From Paeniroseomonas aquatica (GTDB lineage: Bacteria > Pseudomonadota > Alphaproteobacteria > Acetobacterales > Acetobacteraceae), in the NCBI RefSeq assembly GCF_030409335.1, contig NZ_JAUFPN010000206.1, positions 88,512-152,511 on the forward strand: 64,000 bases of DNA, in the 5' to 3' direction. The notes under the pieces are model-generated. The model saw only the letters and a list, made by a program, of their open reading frames with translations, was not told the DNA's origin and made no database searches. Below are positions 1 to 8,461 of this stretch, piece after piece. The translations under genes were made by a program, and so were the position numbers. Every line of letters starts with the position of its first letter. Position 1 is the stretch's first letter.

Positions 1-351
1 GGTCGCATCCCATTCCGCCCGCGCGACCGGGTCATGGGTCAGCAGCGCCTCGAGCCGGGCCGCGCTGTCGGTCACCATGGAGCGGAACTTGAGGCAGCCG
101 AACCGCCGGCCACCAAGGCCCACCCGCTCATGCGCGTAAAAGACCGGGCCGCCATCCGCCCGCACGCACAAGGCCAGCACCAGGAAGACGGGCAGGCTCA
201 GCAGCAGCAGGCTGCCCGCACCGGCGATATCCAGCGCCCGCTTCATGGCTGGCTGCGCCACCCGCGCCACCTGTGGGCGGACCGGAAGAGACAGGCCGCG
301 TCCGGCGGATTGCTGATGCGCCAGACCCCGAAAGGATTCAACGCTGAACAT
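1..351 (-). CDS. Bacterial sugar transferase (undecaprenyl-phosphate sugar phosphotransferase type), 5' part only
   Basis: The first 117 codons of a gene that runs off the left edge; no stop is reached. Family role: transfers a hexose-1-phosphate onto a polyprenyl phosphate at the inner membrane, the first step of exopolysaccharide or O-antigen assembly. Seen: ATG at 351, a 35-residue leader, then KRALDI and one hydrophobic membrane segment (about residues 38-62). The PF02397-type core follows, with GGPVFYAHERVG at about 67-78 and the FGCLKFRSM signature at about 84-92. A second in-frame ATG at 246 (just before KRALDI) would give a protein lacking the leader, as in short PglC-like enzymes, so the start is uncertain. 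The glycosyltransferases at 12-16 kb could belong to the same pathway, but they are separated by unrelated genes. The catalytic C-terminus is outside the window. Confidence 0.85.
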   Translation of the reverse strand, partial: MFSVESFRGLAHQQSAGRGLSLPVRPQVARVAQPAMKRALDIAGAGSLLLLSLPVFLVLALCVRADGGPVFYAHERVGLGGRRFGCLKFRSMVTDSAARLEALLTHDPVARAEWDAT

Positions 352-771
352 GGACAACCTCGACCGCTCGATGGGTGCCGGCGCCAGAAGATCGGGACGC
401 CGCTTGGTCCTGCCCAGGCGGATCGACGCCGGTCACCGACCGTCCGCAATCCTTCCGAACAGGCGCATCATGGGGGAAGGGTCGTGCGGGAATGCGACGT
501 GGTTGCGGCCGGATTGTGGCATCGCACAATTATCCGATAGCGGGACGATCAACCATTGCGCGAATTGATGTCCATTTGCCCGCGAGGAACGGGCTTGGCG
601 GCAGGAAAGCAACAGTCGAACTGCCGTCAGTGCCTGATTGACCGGACTCGGCGGTAACATGCCCTTATGGGAAGGAGGCCTGGCTGCCCAGCATGTAGCG
701 CAGACCCAACGTCCTTTCCCACCATCCCTTGACGGACTGCTTGCGGCAGGACGGTTCCGCGTCAGGAAACC
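352..771. other. Intergenic region, no gene seen
   Basis: About 420 bases between the sugar transferase start and the end of the 772-1149 gene. No frame has convincing coding character. The part from about 500 to 610 is visibly less GC-rich than its surroundings and probably holds the sugar transferase promoter. A GATAAT hexamer reads on the minus strand at 529-534, but I see no well-spaced -35 partner. Confidence 0.5.
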
Positions 772-1149
772 TCAGTTGGCCGGCGGCGTCACGCGAATAT
801 GGATCCGCCCACTGCCCAGCAGCAGAGGCCTTGGCACCACCGCGCTGATCCGACCCTGCAGGGGCAAGGCGCCACCCTGCAGCAAACCGTCGAGTGCCTC
901 ACGCTCTGCTGGCGGTAGCCGTCCAAGCCGGATTCCGGTGGTGGACCAAGCCTCGACCTCGCGCCCGCCGCGCAACAGGCGCAACTCAACCGAATCGCCG
1001 ACGCGCGGCTCGCTCAGGCCAGGGACCGGCAGGGACGCATCGGTCAAATAGGTCAGCATTTCGGCATCGGCGACGGCAGACACAGGTTGCACGGCTCGGT
1101 CCTTCCTCGGTGCGGCGGCCCAATGCGGGAAGGACGGGATTCGATCCAT
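772..1149 (-). CDS. Small HIRAN-like domain protein
   Basis: 125 residues from ATG 1149. The second half (about residues 45-120) reads like a HIRAN domain. It has a GDSVEL strand, a stretch with TGIRLGRLP (the usual 'G..iG.lP' turn), a helix ending LLQGG, and a final beta segment ending IHIRV. HIRAN domains are known from SWI2/SNF2 helicases such as HLTF, where they bind DNA 3' ends, and as stand-alone bacterial proteins of unknown job. The usual acidic residue and the Asn-x-Tyr-Asp stretch of the canonical motif are not visible, so the match is by pattern only. No signal peptide. It lies about 70 bases downstream of the LhgO-like gene on the same strand and could be co-transcribed. A generic beta-barrel protein is the alternative. 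Confidence 0.5.
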   Translation of the reverse strand: MDRIPSFPHWAAAPRKDRAVQPVSAVADAEMLTYLTDASLPVPGLSEPRVGDSVELRLLRGGREVEAWSTTGIRLGRLPPAEREALDGLLQGGALPLQGRISAVVPRPLLLGSGRIHIRVTPPAN

Positions 1150-1200
1150 CGCAGCGGTATGACACCTGAGCGAAAACCCAGCTTATGCCACCCCACTTAC

Positions 1201-1217
1201 GAAAAGGTGAACTTTTC
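1201..1217. repeat. Small AT-rich inverted repeat
   Basis: A perfect 6-bp palindrome (GAAAAG and CTTTTC) with a 5-base loop, just past the stop of the 1221-2327 gene. No clear U-tract follows on the minus strand, so it is only a weak terminator candidate. It could equally be an operator for the 772-1149 gene. Confidence 0.3.
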
Positions 1218-1220
1218 AGG

Positions 1221-2327
1221 CTATAAAATGCCCAAGACTTCAACCGTAAGCTGCGCCAGCGCCAGCGAGGCGGTCAGCCCCGGACTCTCGATGCCAAACA
1301 GATGAACCAGTCCGGGCACGCCATGCGCGGCGGGACCCTGGATGGCGAAATCCTGACCGGCCGCCCCCTTCGGCACGGTCTTCGGCCGGATGCCGGAATA
1401 GCCCGGCGCCAGGGCTCCATCCTTCAGATCCGGCCAGTAGCGTCGGATGGCGGCGTAGAAGCTGTCGCCGCGGCGGGGATCGACCTCGTAGTCGAGGCTG
1501 TCGACCCATTCGACATCGGGCCCGAAGCGTGCCTGGCCGCCGAGGTCGATGGTCAGATGGGTCCCGAGCCCGCCCGGCACCGGCACCGGGTAAATCAGCC
1601 GGGAGAAGGGATTCTTGCCCGTCAGGCTGAAGTAGTTCCCCTTGGCGTAATAGGCGGTCGGGATCAGCTGACTAGGCATCCCAACCAGCCCCCGGGCAAG
1701 CTTCGGCGCATGCAGCCCGGCGGCATTGATGAAGCTGCGGCAGCGCAGCGCCATCGGTTCGGCACCGCCGACCTCGATCTCGATGCCGTCCTCGGTCACC
1801 CGCCCGCCCAGGACCGGGGCATGGAAGACGAAGATCGCCCCGGCATTCGCCGCATCGCCTTGCAGGCTAAGCATATAGGCGTGGCTGTCGATGATCCCTG
1901 TCGAGGGCGAGAGCAGCGCCGCGGTGCAGGCCAGTGCCGGCTCCAGCGCCAGCGCCTCCGCCCGCTCGAGCCGTCGCAGGTCCGGCACGCCATTGGCCGC
2001 CGCCCGCGCCTGGATGGCAGCAAGCCGCTCGGCCTCCTCGGCATCGGTCGCCACGATCAGCTTCCCGCAGTTGGCATGCGGCAGGCTTCGCTCGGCGCAA
2101 TAGGCGTAGAGCATCTGCTTGCCCGTGACGCAGGCCCGCGCCATCAGGCTGCCGGCAGGGTAGTAGATGCCGGCATGAATGACCTCGGAGTTGCGCGAGG
2201 AGGTCTCGGTGCCGATGCCTTCGGCGGCGTCCAGCACCAGCACCTCGCGGCCAGCAAGGGCGAGGGCCCGGGCAATGGCCAGGCCGACGACGCCGGCACC
2301 GGCGACGACGCAGTCGAATTCTTCCAT
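1221..2327 (-). CDS. FAD-dependent L-2-hydroxyglutarate oxidase-like protein (DAO family)
   Basis: 368 residues from ATG 2327, preceded by GAGGG. An upstream in-frame start at 2363 would add 12 unsupported residues. Seen: an N-terminal dinucleotide-binding fold ([16 protein letters not shown]), then the LhgO-type segment [16 protein letters not shown] at about residues 41-56. Later come a [13 protein letters not shown] substrate-side helix and the C-terminal GIRPK and [13 protein letters not shown] blocks closing the FAD site. Known for the family: flavin-dependent oxidation of L-2-hydroxyglutarate or related 2-hydroxy acids, with electrons passed to the membrane. It sits 58 bases downstream of the enoyl-CoA hydratase gene on the same strand, suggesting co-expression with dicarboxylate/acyl-CoA catabolism. 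The exact substrate is inferred; related family members oxidise other hydroxy or amino acids. Confidence 0.78.
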   Translation of the reverse strand: MEEFDCVVAGAGVVGLAIARALALAGREVLVLDAAEGIGTETSSRNSEVIHAGIYYPAGSLMARACVTGKQMLYAYCAERSLPHANCGKLIVATDAEEAERLAAIQARAAANGVPDLRRLERAEALALEPALACTAALLSPSTGIIDSHAYMLSLQGDAANAGAIFVFHAPVLGGRVTEDGIEIEVGGAEPMALRCRSFINAAGLHAPKLARGLVGMPSQLIPTAYYAKGNYFSLTGKNPFSRLIYPVPVPGGLGTHLTIDLGGQARFGPDVEWVDSLDYEVDPRRGDSFYAAIRRYWPDLKDGALAPGYSGIRPKTVPKGAAGQDFAIQGPAAHGVPGLVHLFGIESPGLTASLALAQLTVEVLGIL

Positions 2328-2385
2328 GCGACCCTCAGATGCGAGTTCGGGGGAGACGGTCACCTCCCCTACTTCAGGTGGGGAC

Positions 2386-3207
2386 TCAGCGGCCCTTGAA
2401 CACCGGTTTGCGCTTTTCCTGGAAGGCCATGAGCCCTTCCTTGATGTCCTCGCTGTCCTTCGCGGCCTTCATTCGGGCCTCCAGGTCCGGGACATCCAGC
2501 GCCTGATGGCCGATCTCGTTGATCGCCCGCTTGGCACCCTGCACCGCCAGCGGCGCCAGCTCGCCCAGCCGCGCCGCGATCGCATCGATCCGGGCATCGA
2601 GCTGATCCGGCGTCACCAGGTCGGTCAGGTAGCCGATCCGCAGCAGATCCTCGGAGGACTGCTGCTCGGCCAGCATGAAGAGCCGCTTGGCATCGTTGAA
2701 GCCGAGCCGGGAGACATAGCGCCGCAGCCCGCTCTCGTAGTAGTGCACGCCGATCCGCGCGGCCGGCATGAACATGACCGTCGCCGGCGTCACGCCGACC
2801 CGGAAATCGCAGGCCAGCGCCATGTCGGTACTGCCGCCGTAGACCCCGCCATGCAGCCGGGCGATGGTCGGAATCTTGAGCATTTCCAACCGGTTGACAA
2901 AGTCCTCGAAGCTGTTGCCAGGGGCATCGCTGATGCCGCCGCTGTTCGCTTGCTGCGCCATGTTCCCGAGATGCGCCCCGGCCGAGAAGGCCTTGCCGGT
3001 CGAGGCGATCACCAGCACCCGCACCGTGGGATTGGTCTCGACCTCGCTCAGGATGCGCAGGATCTCGCGGATATCCTCGGGCTGCACCCGGTTCATCACC
3101 AGCGGCCGGTTCAGCAGGAGGGTGGCGCGGCTGCCCTGGATGCTCAGGGTCGGCAGGCCGCCCTCGTCCTTGGGGCTGGTATCCGTGGTCCTGGCGGCAG
3201 CGCTCAT
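2386..3207 (-). CDS. Enoyl-CoA hydratase/isomerase family protein
   Basis: 273 residues. ATG 3207 is chosen because GGAGG lies about 8 bases upstream; the open frame continues to 3441, but that extension is Pro/Arg-rich and lies in the divergent promoter. Crotonase fold features: [10 protein letters not shown], the first oxyanion-hole loop, at about residues 72-81, and [16 protein letters not shown], the second oxyanion loop, at about 117-132. The C-terminal helix ends KRKPVFKGR, common in enoyl-CoA hydratases. The usual catalytic Glu in the second loop is not obvious (GGSTDM instead of GGG.E), so it may be an isomerase or hydrolase-type crotonase rather than a classic hydratase. It is divergent from the HMG-CoA-lyase-like gene across a 158-base gap, and likely acts on the acyl-CoA of that block. 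Confidence 0.82.
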   Translation of the reverse strand: MSAAARTTDTSPKDEGGLPTLSIQGSRATLLLNRPLVMNRVQPEDIREILRILSEVETNPTVRVLVIASTGKAFSAGAHLGNMAQQANSGGISDAPGNSFEDFVNRLEMLKIPTIARLHGGVYGGSTDMALACDFRVGVTPATVMFMPAARIGVHYYESGLRRYVSRLGFNDAKRLFMLAEQQSSEDLLRIGYLTDLVTPDQLDARIDAIAARLGELAPLAVQGAKRAINEIGHQALDVPDLEARMKAAKDSEDIKEGLMAFQEKRKPVFKGR

Positions 3208-3365
3208 GGGTTCGTTCCTCCGGCTCTGCCGGCTTTGTGCCGAGGCGCAGGCGCCGCGGCAAGGGTCTGGCGCCACAGCGGGCTGCCCGGGCGCTGGCGC
3301 TCCGGCGCTGGCGGGGGCACCATTGGCCGAAGCGAGACAGCCAAAACCTGAACGGGAGCAGCCCC

Positions 3366-4325
3366 ATGGCCGACCTGCCGCCGCATGTGGACATCTTCGA
3401 GGAGGGCCCGCGCGAGGGCTTCCAGATCGAACCCGGCCCAATCCCGACCGCGGACAAGGTCGCGCTGATCGAGGCCCTGGCCGAGACCGGCCTGCGCCAC
3501 ATCCAGATCTGCTCCTTCGTGAACACCCGCCTGGTGCCCGGCTGGGCCGATGCCGAAGCGGTGGCGACGGGCTTCCGCCCGAAGCCGGGCGTCCATTACG
3601 CCGCCCTCTGGTTCAACGAGACCGGGTTGAACCGCGCACTCGCCTTCGCCGGCAAGCTGGCGATCTCCGGCTCGATCTCGCTCGCCGCCTCGAATGCCTT
3701 CTCGATCAAGAACCTCAACCGCGGCCATGCCGAGAACCTCGAGGCCATGCGCAAGCAGACCGCGGCGCATCAGAAGAACGGGGTGAAGGTGACGCGGGTC
3801 GGCGTCATGGCCGCCTTCGGCTGCAACTACCAGGGCGATATCGCGCCGGAGCTGGTGGTGCGGACGGTGGCCGATGGCCTGGCCGTTGCGACCGAGTTCG
3901 GCGAGACCATCACCGACGTCTCGCTCGCCGATACCATGGGCTGGGCGACGCCGACCCGCATCGAGCGCGGCGTGGCGGCGGTGCGGGAGCGCTGGCCGGA
4001 GCTCCGCATCGGCCTCCATCTGCATGACACCCGCGGCCTGGCGGTCGCCAATGCCCATGCCGGGCTGCGGCTGGGGGTGACCAAATTCGACAGCACCGTG
4101 GGCGGCCTCGGCGGCTGCCCCTTCGCCGGGCAGAAGGGCGCCGCCGGCAATATCGCCACGGAGGAGCTGGCCCTGCTGTGCGAGGAGATGGGCATCGATA
4201 CCGGCATCGACCTCGATGCGCTGATCGAGGTGGGACGGCTGGCCGAGCGCATCGTCGGCCATCAACTCCCGTCCGAGCTGCTCCGCGCCGGCAGCCTGGA
4301 CGCCTTCCGGCGGAAGGCGGCATGA
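3366..4325 (+). CDS. Hydroxymethylglutaryl-CoA lyase-like enzyme (MvaB/HMGL family)
   Basis: 319 residues from ATG 3366, with GGGAG upstream. Family reaction: retro-Claisen cleavage of a 3-hydroxy-3-methylacyl-CoA, classically HMG-CoA to acetoacetate and acetyl-CoA. Seen: EGPREGFQ at 13-20 (metal/substrate strand at the barrel mouth), metal-ligand histidines in HLHDTRG (H218, H220), and the signature GLGGCPFA with the catalytic Cys at about 251, followed by GNIATEE. Length is right for bacterial MvaB. Its stop overlaps the start of the CoA-transferase gene (ATGA), so the two are translationally coupled. That implies a CoA-transfer step feeding the lyase. The substrate could be HMG-CoA or another branched hydroxyacyl-CoA such as citramalyl-type compounds; the sequence alone does not decide. 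Confidence 0.88.
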   Translation: MADLPPHVDIFEEGPREGFQIEPGPIPTADKVALIEALAETGLRHIQICSFVNTRLVPGWADAEAVATGFRPKPGVHYAALWFNETGLNRALAFAGKLAISGSISLAASNAFSIKNLNRGHAENLEAMRKQTAAHQKNGVKVTRVGVMAAFGCNYQGDIAPELVVRTVADGLAVATEFGETITDVSLADTMGWATPTRIERGVAAVRERWPELRIGLHLHDTRGLAVANAHAGLRLGVTKFDSTVGGLGGCPFAGQKGAAGNIATEELALLCEEMGIDTGIDLDALIEVGRLAERIVGHQLPSELLRAGSLDAFRRKAA

Positions 4326-5605
4326 GCTTGTCCGATGATCGCGAAGCGCGGCCCGAAGGCCTGGATCGGCCGGCAGAAGCAGCCAATCCGGCACCGCTGA
4401 AGGGCCTCAGGGTCCTCGAATTCTCCCATACCATCATGGGGCCCTGCGCCGGCCTGGTCCTGGCGGATCTCGGCGCCGACGTGGTGAAGATCGAGCCCGC
4501 TCCGGCCGGCGACCATACCCGCCGGCTGCCGGGCTTCGCCGCCGGCTTCTTCGCCGCCTTCAACCGCAACAAGCGCAGCCTGGCGCTGGACCTGAAGTCC
4601 CCCGAGGGCCGCGCCACCGCGCATCGGCTGGTCGCCCAGGCGGATGTCGTGCTCGAGAACTACGGCCCCGGCACCATGGAGCGCCTGGGCTGCGGCTGGG
4701 AGGATCTGAAGGCGGTCAACCCGCGGCTGGTCTATCTGGCACTCAAGGGCTTCCTGGCAGGGCCCTACGAGCACCGCCCAGCGCTCGACGAGGTGGTGCA
4801 ATTCCAGTCCGGCCTCGCCTACATGACCGGCCCGCCGGGCCGGCCGCTGCGCGCCGGCGCCTCCATCGTCGACATCCTCGGCGCGGTCTTCGGCGTGGTC
4901 GCGGTGCAGGCGGCGCTGCGGGAACGCGATACGACGGGGCAGGGGCAGCGGGTCAGCGGCGCGCTGTTCGAAAGCGCGGTCTTCCTAATGGGCAGTCACA
5001 TGGCCGGCCTCGCCGCCACCGGCGAGCCGCCGCCGCCGATGCCGGCCCGCCGCGGCGCCTGGGGCATCTACGATGCCTTCGCCACCGCCGGTGACGGCCA
5101 GCTCTTCGTCGGCGTCACCAGCGACCAGCAGTGGCTGCGCTTCACCGAGGCCTTCGGCCTCGGCAACCTCGCTGCCGATGCCCGCCTGGCCACCAACGCC
5201 CAGCGCAGCCGCGAACGCTCATGGCTGATCCCCGCCCTGCAGGAGGTCTTCGCGCAATACCCGCAAGCCGAGGTGGCCCGCCGCTGCGAGGCGGCCGGCA
5301 TCTCCTGGGCACCGGTCGGCCAGCCCGCCGATCTCTTCGAGGACCCGCACCTGCTCGCCGGCGGCGGCCTGCTGCAGACCGCCATCTCGGCGCTCGGCGG
5401 CGGTGGCGCCCTGTTCGGCCTGCCGGCCCTGCCGGTGGAATTCGGCGAAGGCCGTACTCGCGCAGGCCTCACCCGTCAGCCCCCGCGGATGGGGGAGCAC
5501 AACGGCGAGGTGCTGGCCGAGGCGGGCTTCGCCGCCGGCGAGATCACCGCGCTTGCGGCCGCGGGGGTGATCGTCGCCGCCCCGCTGGCCGCTGCCTCGG
5601 CCTGA
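4322..5605 (+). CDS. CaiB/BaiF-type (class III) CoA-transferase
   Basis: 427 residues from ATG 4322, overlapping the lyase stop by four bases. Features in order: GLRVLEFSHTIMGPCAG at 28-44, LADLGADVVKIEP at 48-60, NRNKRSLALDLKSPEGR at 81-97. The RPALDEVVQ segment carries the Asp (about 156) expected to form the acyl anhydride. The C-terminal MGEHNGEVL is typical of the family. Known: reversible CoA transfer between carboxylic acids at the bimodal active site of an interlocked dimer. Next to an HMG-CoA-lyase-like gene the closest functional analogy is succinate-hydroxymethylglutarate CoA-transferase (SUGCT), giving an activation-then-cleavage pair; this is inference. The last 20 residues are an Ala-rich tail. 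Confidence 0.87.
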   Translation: MSLSDDREARPEGLDRPAEAANPAPLKGLRVLEFSHTIMGPCAGLVLADLGADVVKIEPAPAGDHTRRLPGFAAGFFAAFNRNKRSLALDLKSPEGRATAHRLVAQADVVLENYGPGTMERLGCGWEDLKAVNPRLVYLALKGFLAGPYEHRPALDEVVQFQSGLAYMTGPPGRPLRAGASIVDILGAVFGVVAVQAALRERDTTGQGQRVSGALFESAVFLMGSHMAGLAATGEPPPPMPARRGAWGIYDAFATAGDGQLFVGVTSDQQWLRFTEAFGLGNLAADARLATNAQRSRERSWLIPALQEVFAQYPQAEVARRCEAAGISWAPVGQPADLFEDPHLLAGGGLLQTAISALGGGGALFGLPALPVEFGEGRTRAGLTRQPPRMGEHNGEVLAEAGFAAGEITALAAAGVIVAAPLAAASA

Positions 5606-5610
5606 GGCGG

Positions 5611-5643
5611 GCGCCCGAGGGAGGCTGGGCCCCCCTCGGGCGC
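5611..5643. terminator. Hairpin between convergent genes, probable bidirectional terminator
   Basis: An 11-bp perfect GC-rich stem (5611-5621 with 5633-5643) and 11-base loop fill the 41-base gap between the CoA-transferase stop and the glgX stop. There is no T-run, as is common for such hairpins in very GC-rich genomes. Confidence 0.6.
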
Positions 5644-5646
5644 GCC

Positions 5647-7782
5647 TCAGGTCGCTTCTGCTTCCAGCACGAAGAGCAGCACCGACCGCCCGGTGACGCC
5701 GTAGTTGTCGCCGAAGCCGAAGACCTCCTCCTCGCCATCGGGCTGGTTGGTGTCGATCAGCCGCTTCCAGCCCTGGCCCGCCGGGCTCGGCGGCAGGGTG
5801 AAGCCGACAAGGTCGTGGTAGGAATTCAGCACCAGCAGCAGCGTCGCATCGCTGCCGCGCTGCCGGATGCCGGTGGTCTGCGCCCGCCCGTCCATCAGCA
5901 TGCCGAAGCAGCGGGTGGACTCGTCTTCCCAGTCGGCGGCCTGCATTTCGGACCCGTTGGCATTCACCCAGGTCACGTCCTTGACGTCGAGTTCCTCGTT
6001 GTAGGCGCCGGTCAGGAAGCGGCTGCGGCGGAGGATCGGATAGGTCCGCCGCAGGGTGGTCAGCCTCTGGGTGAAGCTGATCAGTGCTTGGCCTTCCTCC
6101 TCGATGTCCCAGTTCAGCCAGCTGATCTCGTCGTCCTGGCAATAGGCGTTGTTGTTGCCGCCCTGGGTGCGGGCGAACTCGTCCCCGGCCAGCAGCATCG
6201 GCGTGCCCTGCGAGAGCAGCAGCGTCGCCAGCATGTTGCGCATCTGCCGCTGGCGCAGCGCGTTGATCTCGGGGTCGTCGGTCTCGCCCTCGACGCCGCA
6301 ATTCCAGGACCGGTTGTGCGAATGGCCGTCGTTGTTGTTCTCGCCGTTCGCCTCGTTGTGCTTCTCGTTGTAGGTGACCGTATCCTTCAGCGTGAAGCCG
6401 TCATGGGCGGTGATGAAGTTCACGCAGGCCCAGGGCCGGCGGCCCTGGTGGGCGAACATGTCGGCCGAGGCGCAGAGCCGGGGTGCCAATGCCGCGGCGG
6501 AGGCATCGCCGCGCCAGAAGTCCCGGACGGTGTCGCGGTAGCGGTCGTTCCACTCCGCCCAGCCCGGCGGGAAGCCGCCGACCTGATAGCCGCCCGGGCC
6601 GCAGTCCCAGGGCTCGGCGACCAGCTTCACGGTATTCAACACCGGGTCCTGGCTGCAGGCCTTGAGGAAGCCGGACTGGTTGTCGAAGCCGTTGGGCTCG
6701 CGGGCCAGGATGGTGCCGAGGTCGAAGCGGAAGCCGTCGACATGCGTCTCCTGCACCCAGTAGCGCAGGCTGTCCGTCACCATCTGGATGACGCGCGGAT
6801 GCGAGAGGTTGACCGTGTTCCCGGTGCCGGTGTCGTTGATGTAGTACCGCGGGTTGTCCGGCATCAGCCGGTAGTAGCTGGCGTTGTCGATGCCCTTGAA
6901 GGACAGCGTCGCGCCACGCTCGTTGCCTTCGGCGGTGTGGTTGTAGACCACGTCGAGGATGACCTCGAGGCCTGCGTCATGGAAGCGGGCCACCATCTCC
7001 TTGAACTCGCGCAGCGTCTGCTCGCGTTCCCAGGCGTAGCGCGGATCGGGGGCAAAGAAGCCGATGCTGTTGTAGCCCCAGTAATTCCGCATCCCCTTGT
7101 CTTGCAGGTAGTCGTCGTCGATGAAGCTGTGCACCGGCAGCAACTCGACCGAGGTGACGCCGATCGACTTGATATGGGCCAGCACCTCCTTGGTGAAGCC
7201 GGCATAGGTGCCGCGCAGCTTCTCCGGCACCTTGGGATGCAGCTTGGTGAAGCCCTTCACATGGGTCTCGTAGAAGACCGTCCGGTCCCAGGGCACCGGC
7301 TTGCGGTTCGGCTCGCCGTTCCAATTGAAGTCCGGGTCGACGACCACGCATTTCGGCATGAATTTGGCGCTGTCGCGCGTATCGAAGGACAGGTCCTCGT
7401 CGGCATGGCCGATGGTGTAGCCGAACAGCGCCGGGTCCCACTTCAGCTCGCCGGTATGGCCGCGGGCATAGGGGTCGAGCAGCAGCTTGTTCGGGTTGAA
7501 GCGATGGCCGGCGTCGGGGGCATAGGGGCCATGGACGCGGTAGCCATAGACCTGGCCCGGCCCGAGGTCGGGCAGCCAGCCGTGGAAGATCTGGTCGGTG
7601 TATTCCGGCAGCTCGATCCGCTCGAGCTCGGTCTGCCCCTTGGCATCGAAGAGGCAGACCTCGACCTTGGTGGCATTGGCGGAGAACAGGGAGAAATTGA
7701 CACCTCTGCCGTCCCAGCTCGCTCCTCGCGGATGGGGCAGGCCTTCACGGATACGGCTTTTGGGAATGGCGGCCACCGGCAT
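5647..7782 (-). CDS. glgX: Glycogen debranching enzyme GlgX
   Basis: 711 residues from ATG 7782, with AGGAG just upstream. Hydrolyses alpha-1,6 branches of limit dextrins during glycogen breakdown in the cytoplasm. Domain order: CBM48-type N-terminal beta domain (about 15-130), then a GH13 barrel. Conserved regions: DVVYNHTAEG at 277-286 (region I), DGFRFDLGT at 349-357 with the nucleophile D354, LVAEPWD at 387-393 with the acid/base E390, and FITAHDG with the transition-state H460/D461. The run of Asn before HSHNRSWNCGVEG and GNNNAYCQDDEISW are typical of GlgX and TreX. Length is normal. No other glycogen gene is adjacent: upstream on the same strand is a deaminase 89 bases away, and downstream a convergent CoA-transferase. 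Confidence 0.96.
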   Translation of the reverse strand: MPVAAIPKSRIREGLPHPRGASWDGRGVNFSLFSANATKVEVCLFDAKGQTELERIELPEYTDQIFHGWLPDLGPGQVYGYRVHGPYAPDAGHRFNPNKLLLDPYARGHTGELKWDPALFGYTIGHADEDLSFDTRDSAKFMPKCVVVDPDFNWNGEPNRKPVPWDRTVFYETHVKGFTKLHPKVPEKLRGTYAGFTKEVLAHIKSIGVTSVELLPVHSFIDDDYLQDKGMRNYWGYNSIGFFAPDPRYAWEREQTLREFKEMVARFHDAGLEVILDVVYNHTAEGNERGATLSFKGIDNASYYRLMPDNPRYYINDTGTGNTVNLSHPRVIQMVTDSLRYWVQETHVDGFRFDLGTILAREPNGFDNQSGFLKACSQDPVLNTVKLVAEPWDCGPGGYQVGGFPPGWAEWNDRYRDTVRDFWRGDASAAALAPRLCASADMFAHQGRRPWACVNFITAHDGFTLKDTVTYNEKHNEANGENNNDGHSHNRSWNCGVEGETDDPEINALRQRQMRNMLATLLLSQGTPMLLAGDEFARTQGGNNNAYCQDDEISWLNWDIEEEGQALISFTQRLTTLRRTYPILRRSRFLTGAYNEELDVKDVTWVNANGSEMQAADWEDESTRCFGMLMDGRAQTTGIRQRGSDATLLLVLNSYHDLVGFTLPPSPAGQGWKRLIDTNQPDGEEEVFGFGDNYGVTGRSVLLFVLEAEAT

Positions 7783-7871
7783 ATGCTCCTGGGCATTCGG
7801 GAATTGCGCGAAGGCAACGGACAGGGCCGCTCGCGGTTTCGCTGCGATGCGAAATCAGCGGCCCGACCGCG

Positions 7872-8366
7872 TCAGAGGTTGCCTTGTTCCTCGACCGGCA
7901 CCGCCTCGTCCGGCTTGTGCAGCAGCGCCGTGCATTCCCGCTTCAGGATGCCGCCTTCCAGGCTGATGTCGTCCCGGAAGGCATCGACGACGAAGTCGAT
8001 GGTGTCGAGCTGCGCCCCCTCGAAATACATGTGGTGCACGTCGTCCCGCCCGGCGCCGTAGACGATGCGACCGATCTTGCCCCAGATCGATGCCATCGAG
8101 CACATGCCGCAGGGCTGCAGCGTGGAATAGAGCGTGGCCCCGCGGAACTCGGAGGTGCCGAGCCGCTTGCCCGCCCGGCGCATGGCGACCATCTCGGCAT
8201 GGGCTGTCGGGTCGTGGAGGATATCCACCTCGTTGTGCGCCTCGCCGATGACCTCACCATCGAGAACGATGACGCAGCCGATCGGCGAGGCGCCTTCGGT
8301 GCGGCCGCCCGCCTCGGCCAGGGCGACGGCACGGCGCATGTAGTCTTCATCCTGGGTCATCGGCAT
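7872..8366 (-). CDS. Nucleoside deaminase (zinc-dependent CDA superfamily)
   Basis: 164 residues. ATG 8366 follows GAGGAC closely; a second ATG two codons on (8360) has better spacing to the same GAGG and is possible. Zinc site: HAEM with H56 and proton-shuttling E58, and PCGMC with C86 and C89. This is the HAE...PCxxC arrangement of cytidine/guanine/tRNA-adenosine deaminases. The C-terminal half is longer than in TadA and contains HHMYFEGAQLDTIDFVVDAF, so guanine-deaminase-like or another free-base/nucleoside substrate is more likely than tRNA. Last gene of a minus-strand run that starts with the hydroxyacid oxidase and MFS transporter; the 95-base gap to the MFS gene leaves room for its own promoter. 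Confidence 0.85.
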   Translation of the reverse strand: MPMTQDEDYMRRAVALAEAGGRTEGASPIGCVIVLDGEVIGEAHNEVDILHDPTAHAEMVAMRRAGKRLGTSEFRGATLYSTLQPCGMCSMASIWGKIGRIVYGAGRDDVHHMYFEGAQLDTIDFVVDAFRDDISLEGGILKRECTALLHKPDEAVPVEEQGNL

Positions 8367-8461
8367 GTCCTCGGTGCGCCGACCGGCAACTGGATCGGAC
8401 GTGGCGAGGTGGAACACCGGACCCGGGCGGGCAGTTGCAGCGGGCTGCCTGGCGAAAGCCC

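Noticed and set aside
433..660. 75-codon minus-strand frame between the sugar transferase and the HIRAN-like gene
   Set aside because: No conserved-looking features or RBS; lies in the probable promoter region.
1302..2399. 365-codon plus-strand frame opposite the LhgO-like gene
   Set aside because: Shadow of an FAD enzyme with clear motifs on the other strand.
3237..3365. N-terminal extension of the HMG-CoA-lyase-like protein
   Set aside because: Arg/Pro/Leu-rich, unlike the family; ATG 3366 has its own RBS and gives a standard N-terminus.
5131..8061. Very long plus-strand open frame (976 codons) opposite glgX
   Set aside because: Mirror frame of a GC-rich gene; no domain, low-complexity Arg/Ala/Gly composition, and GlgX on the other strand is unmistakable.
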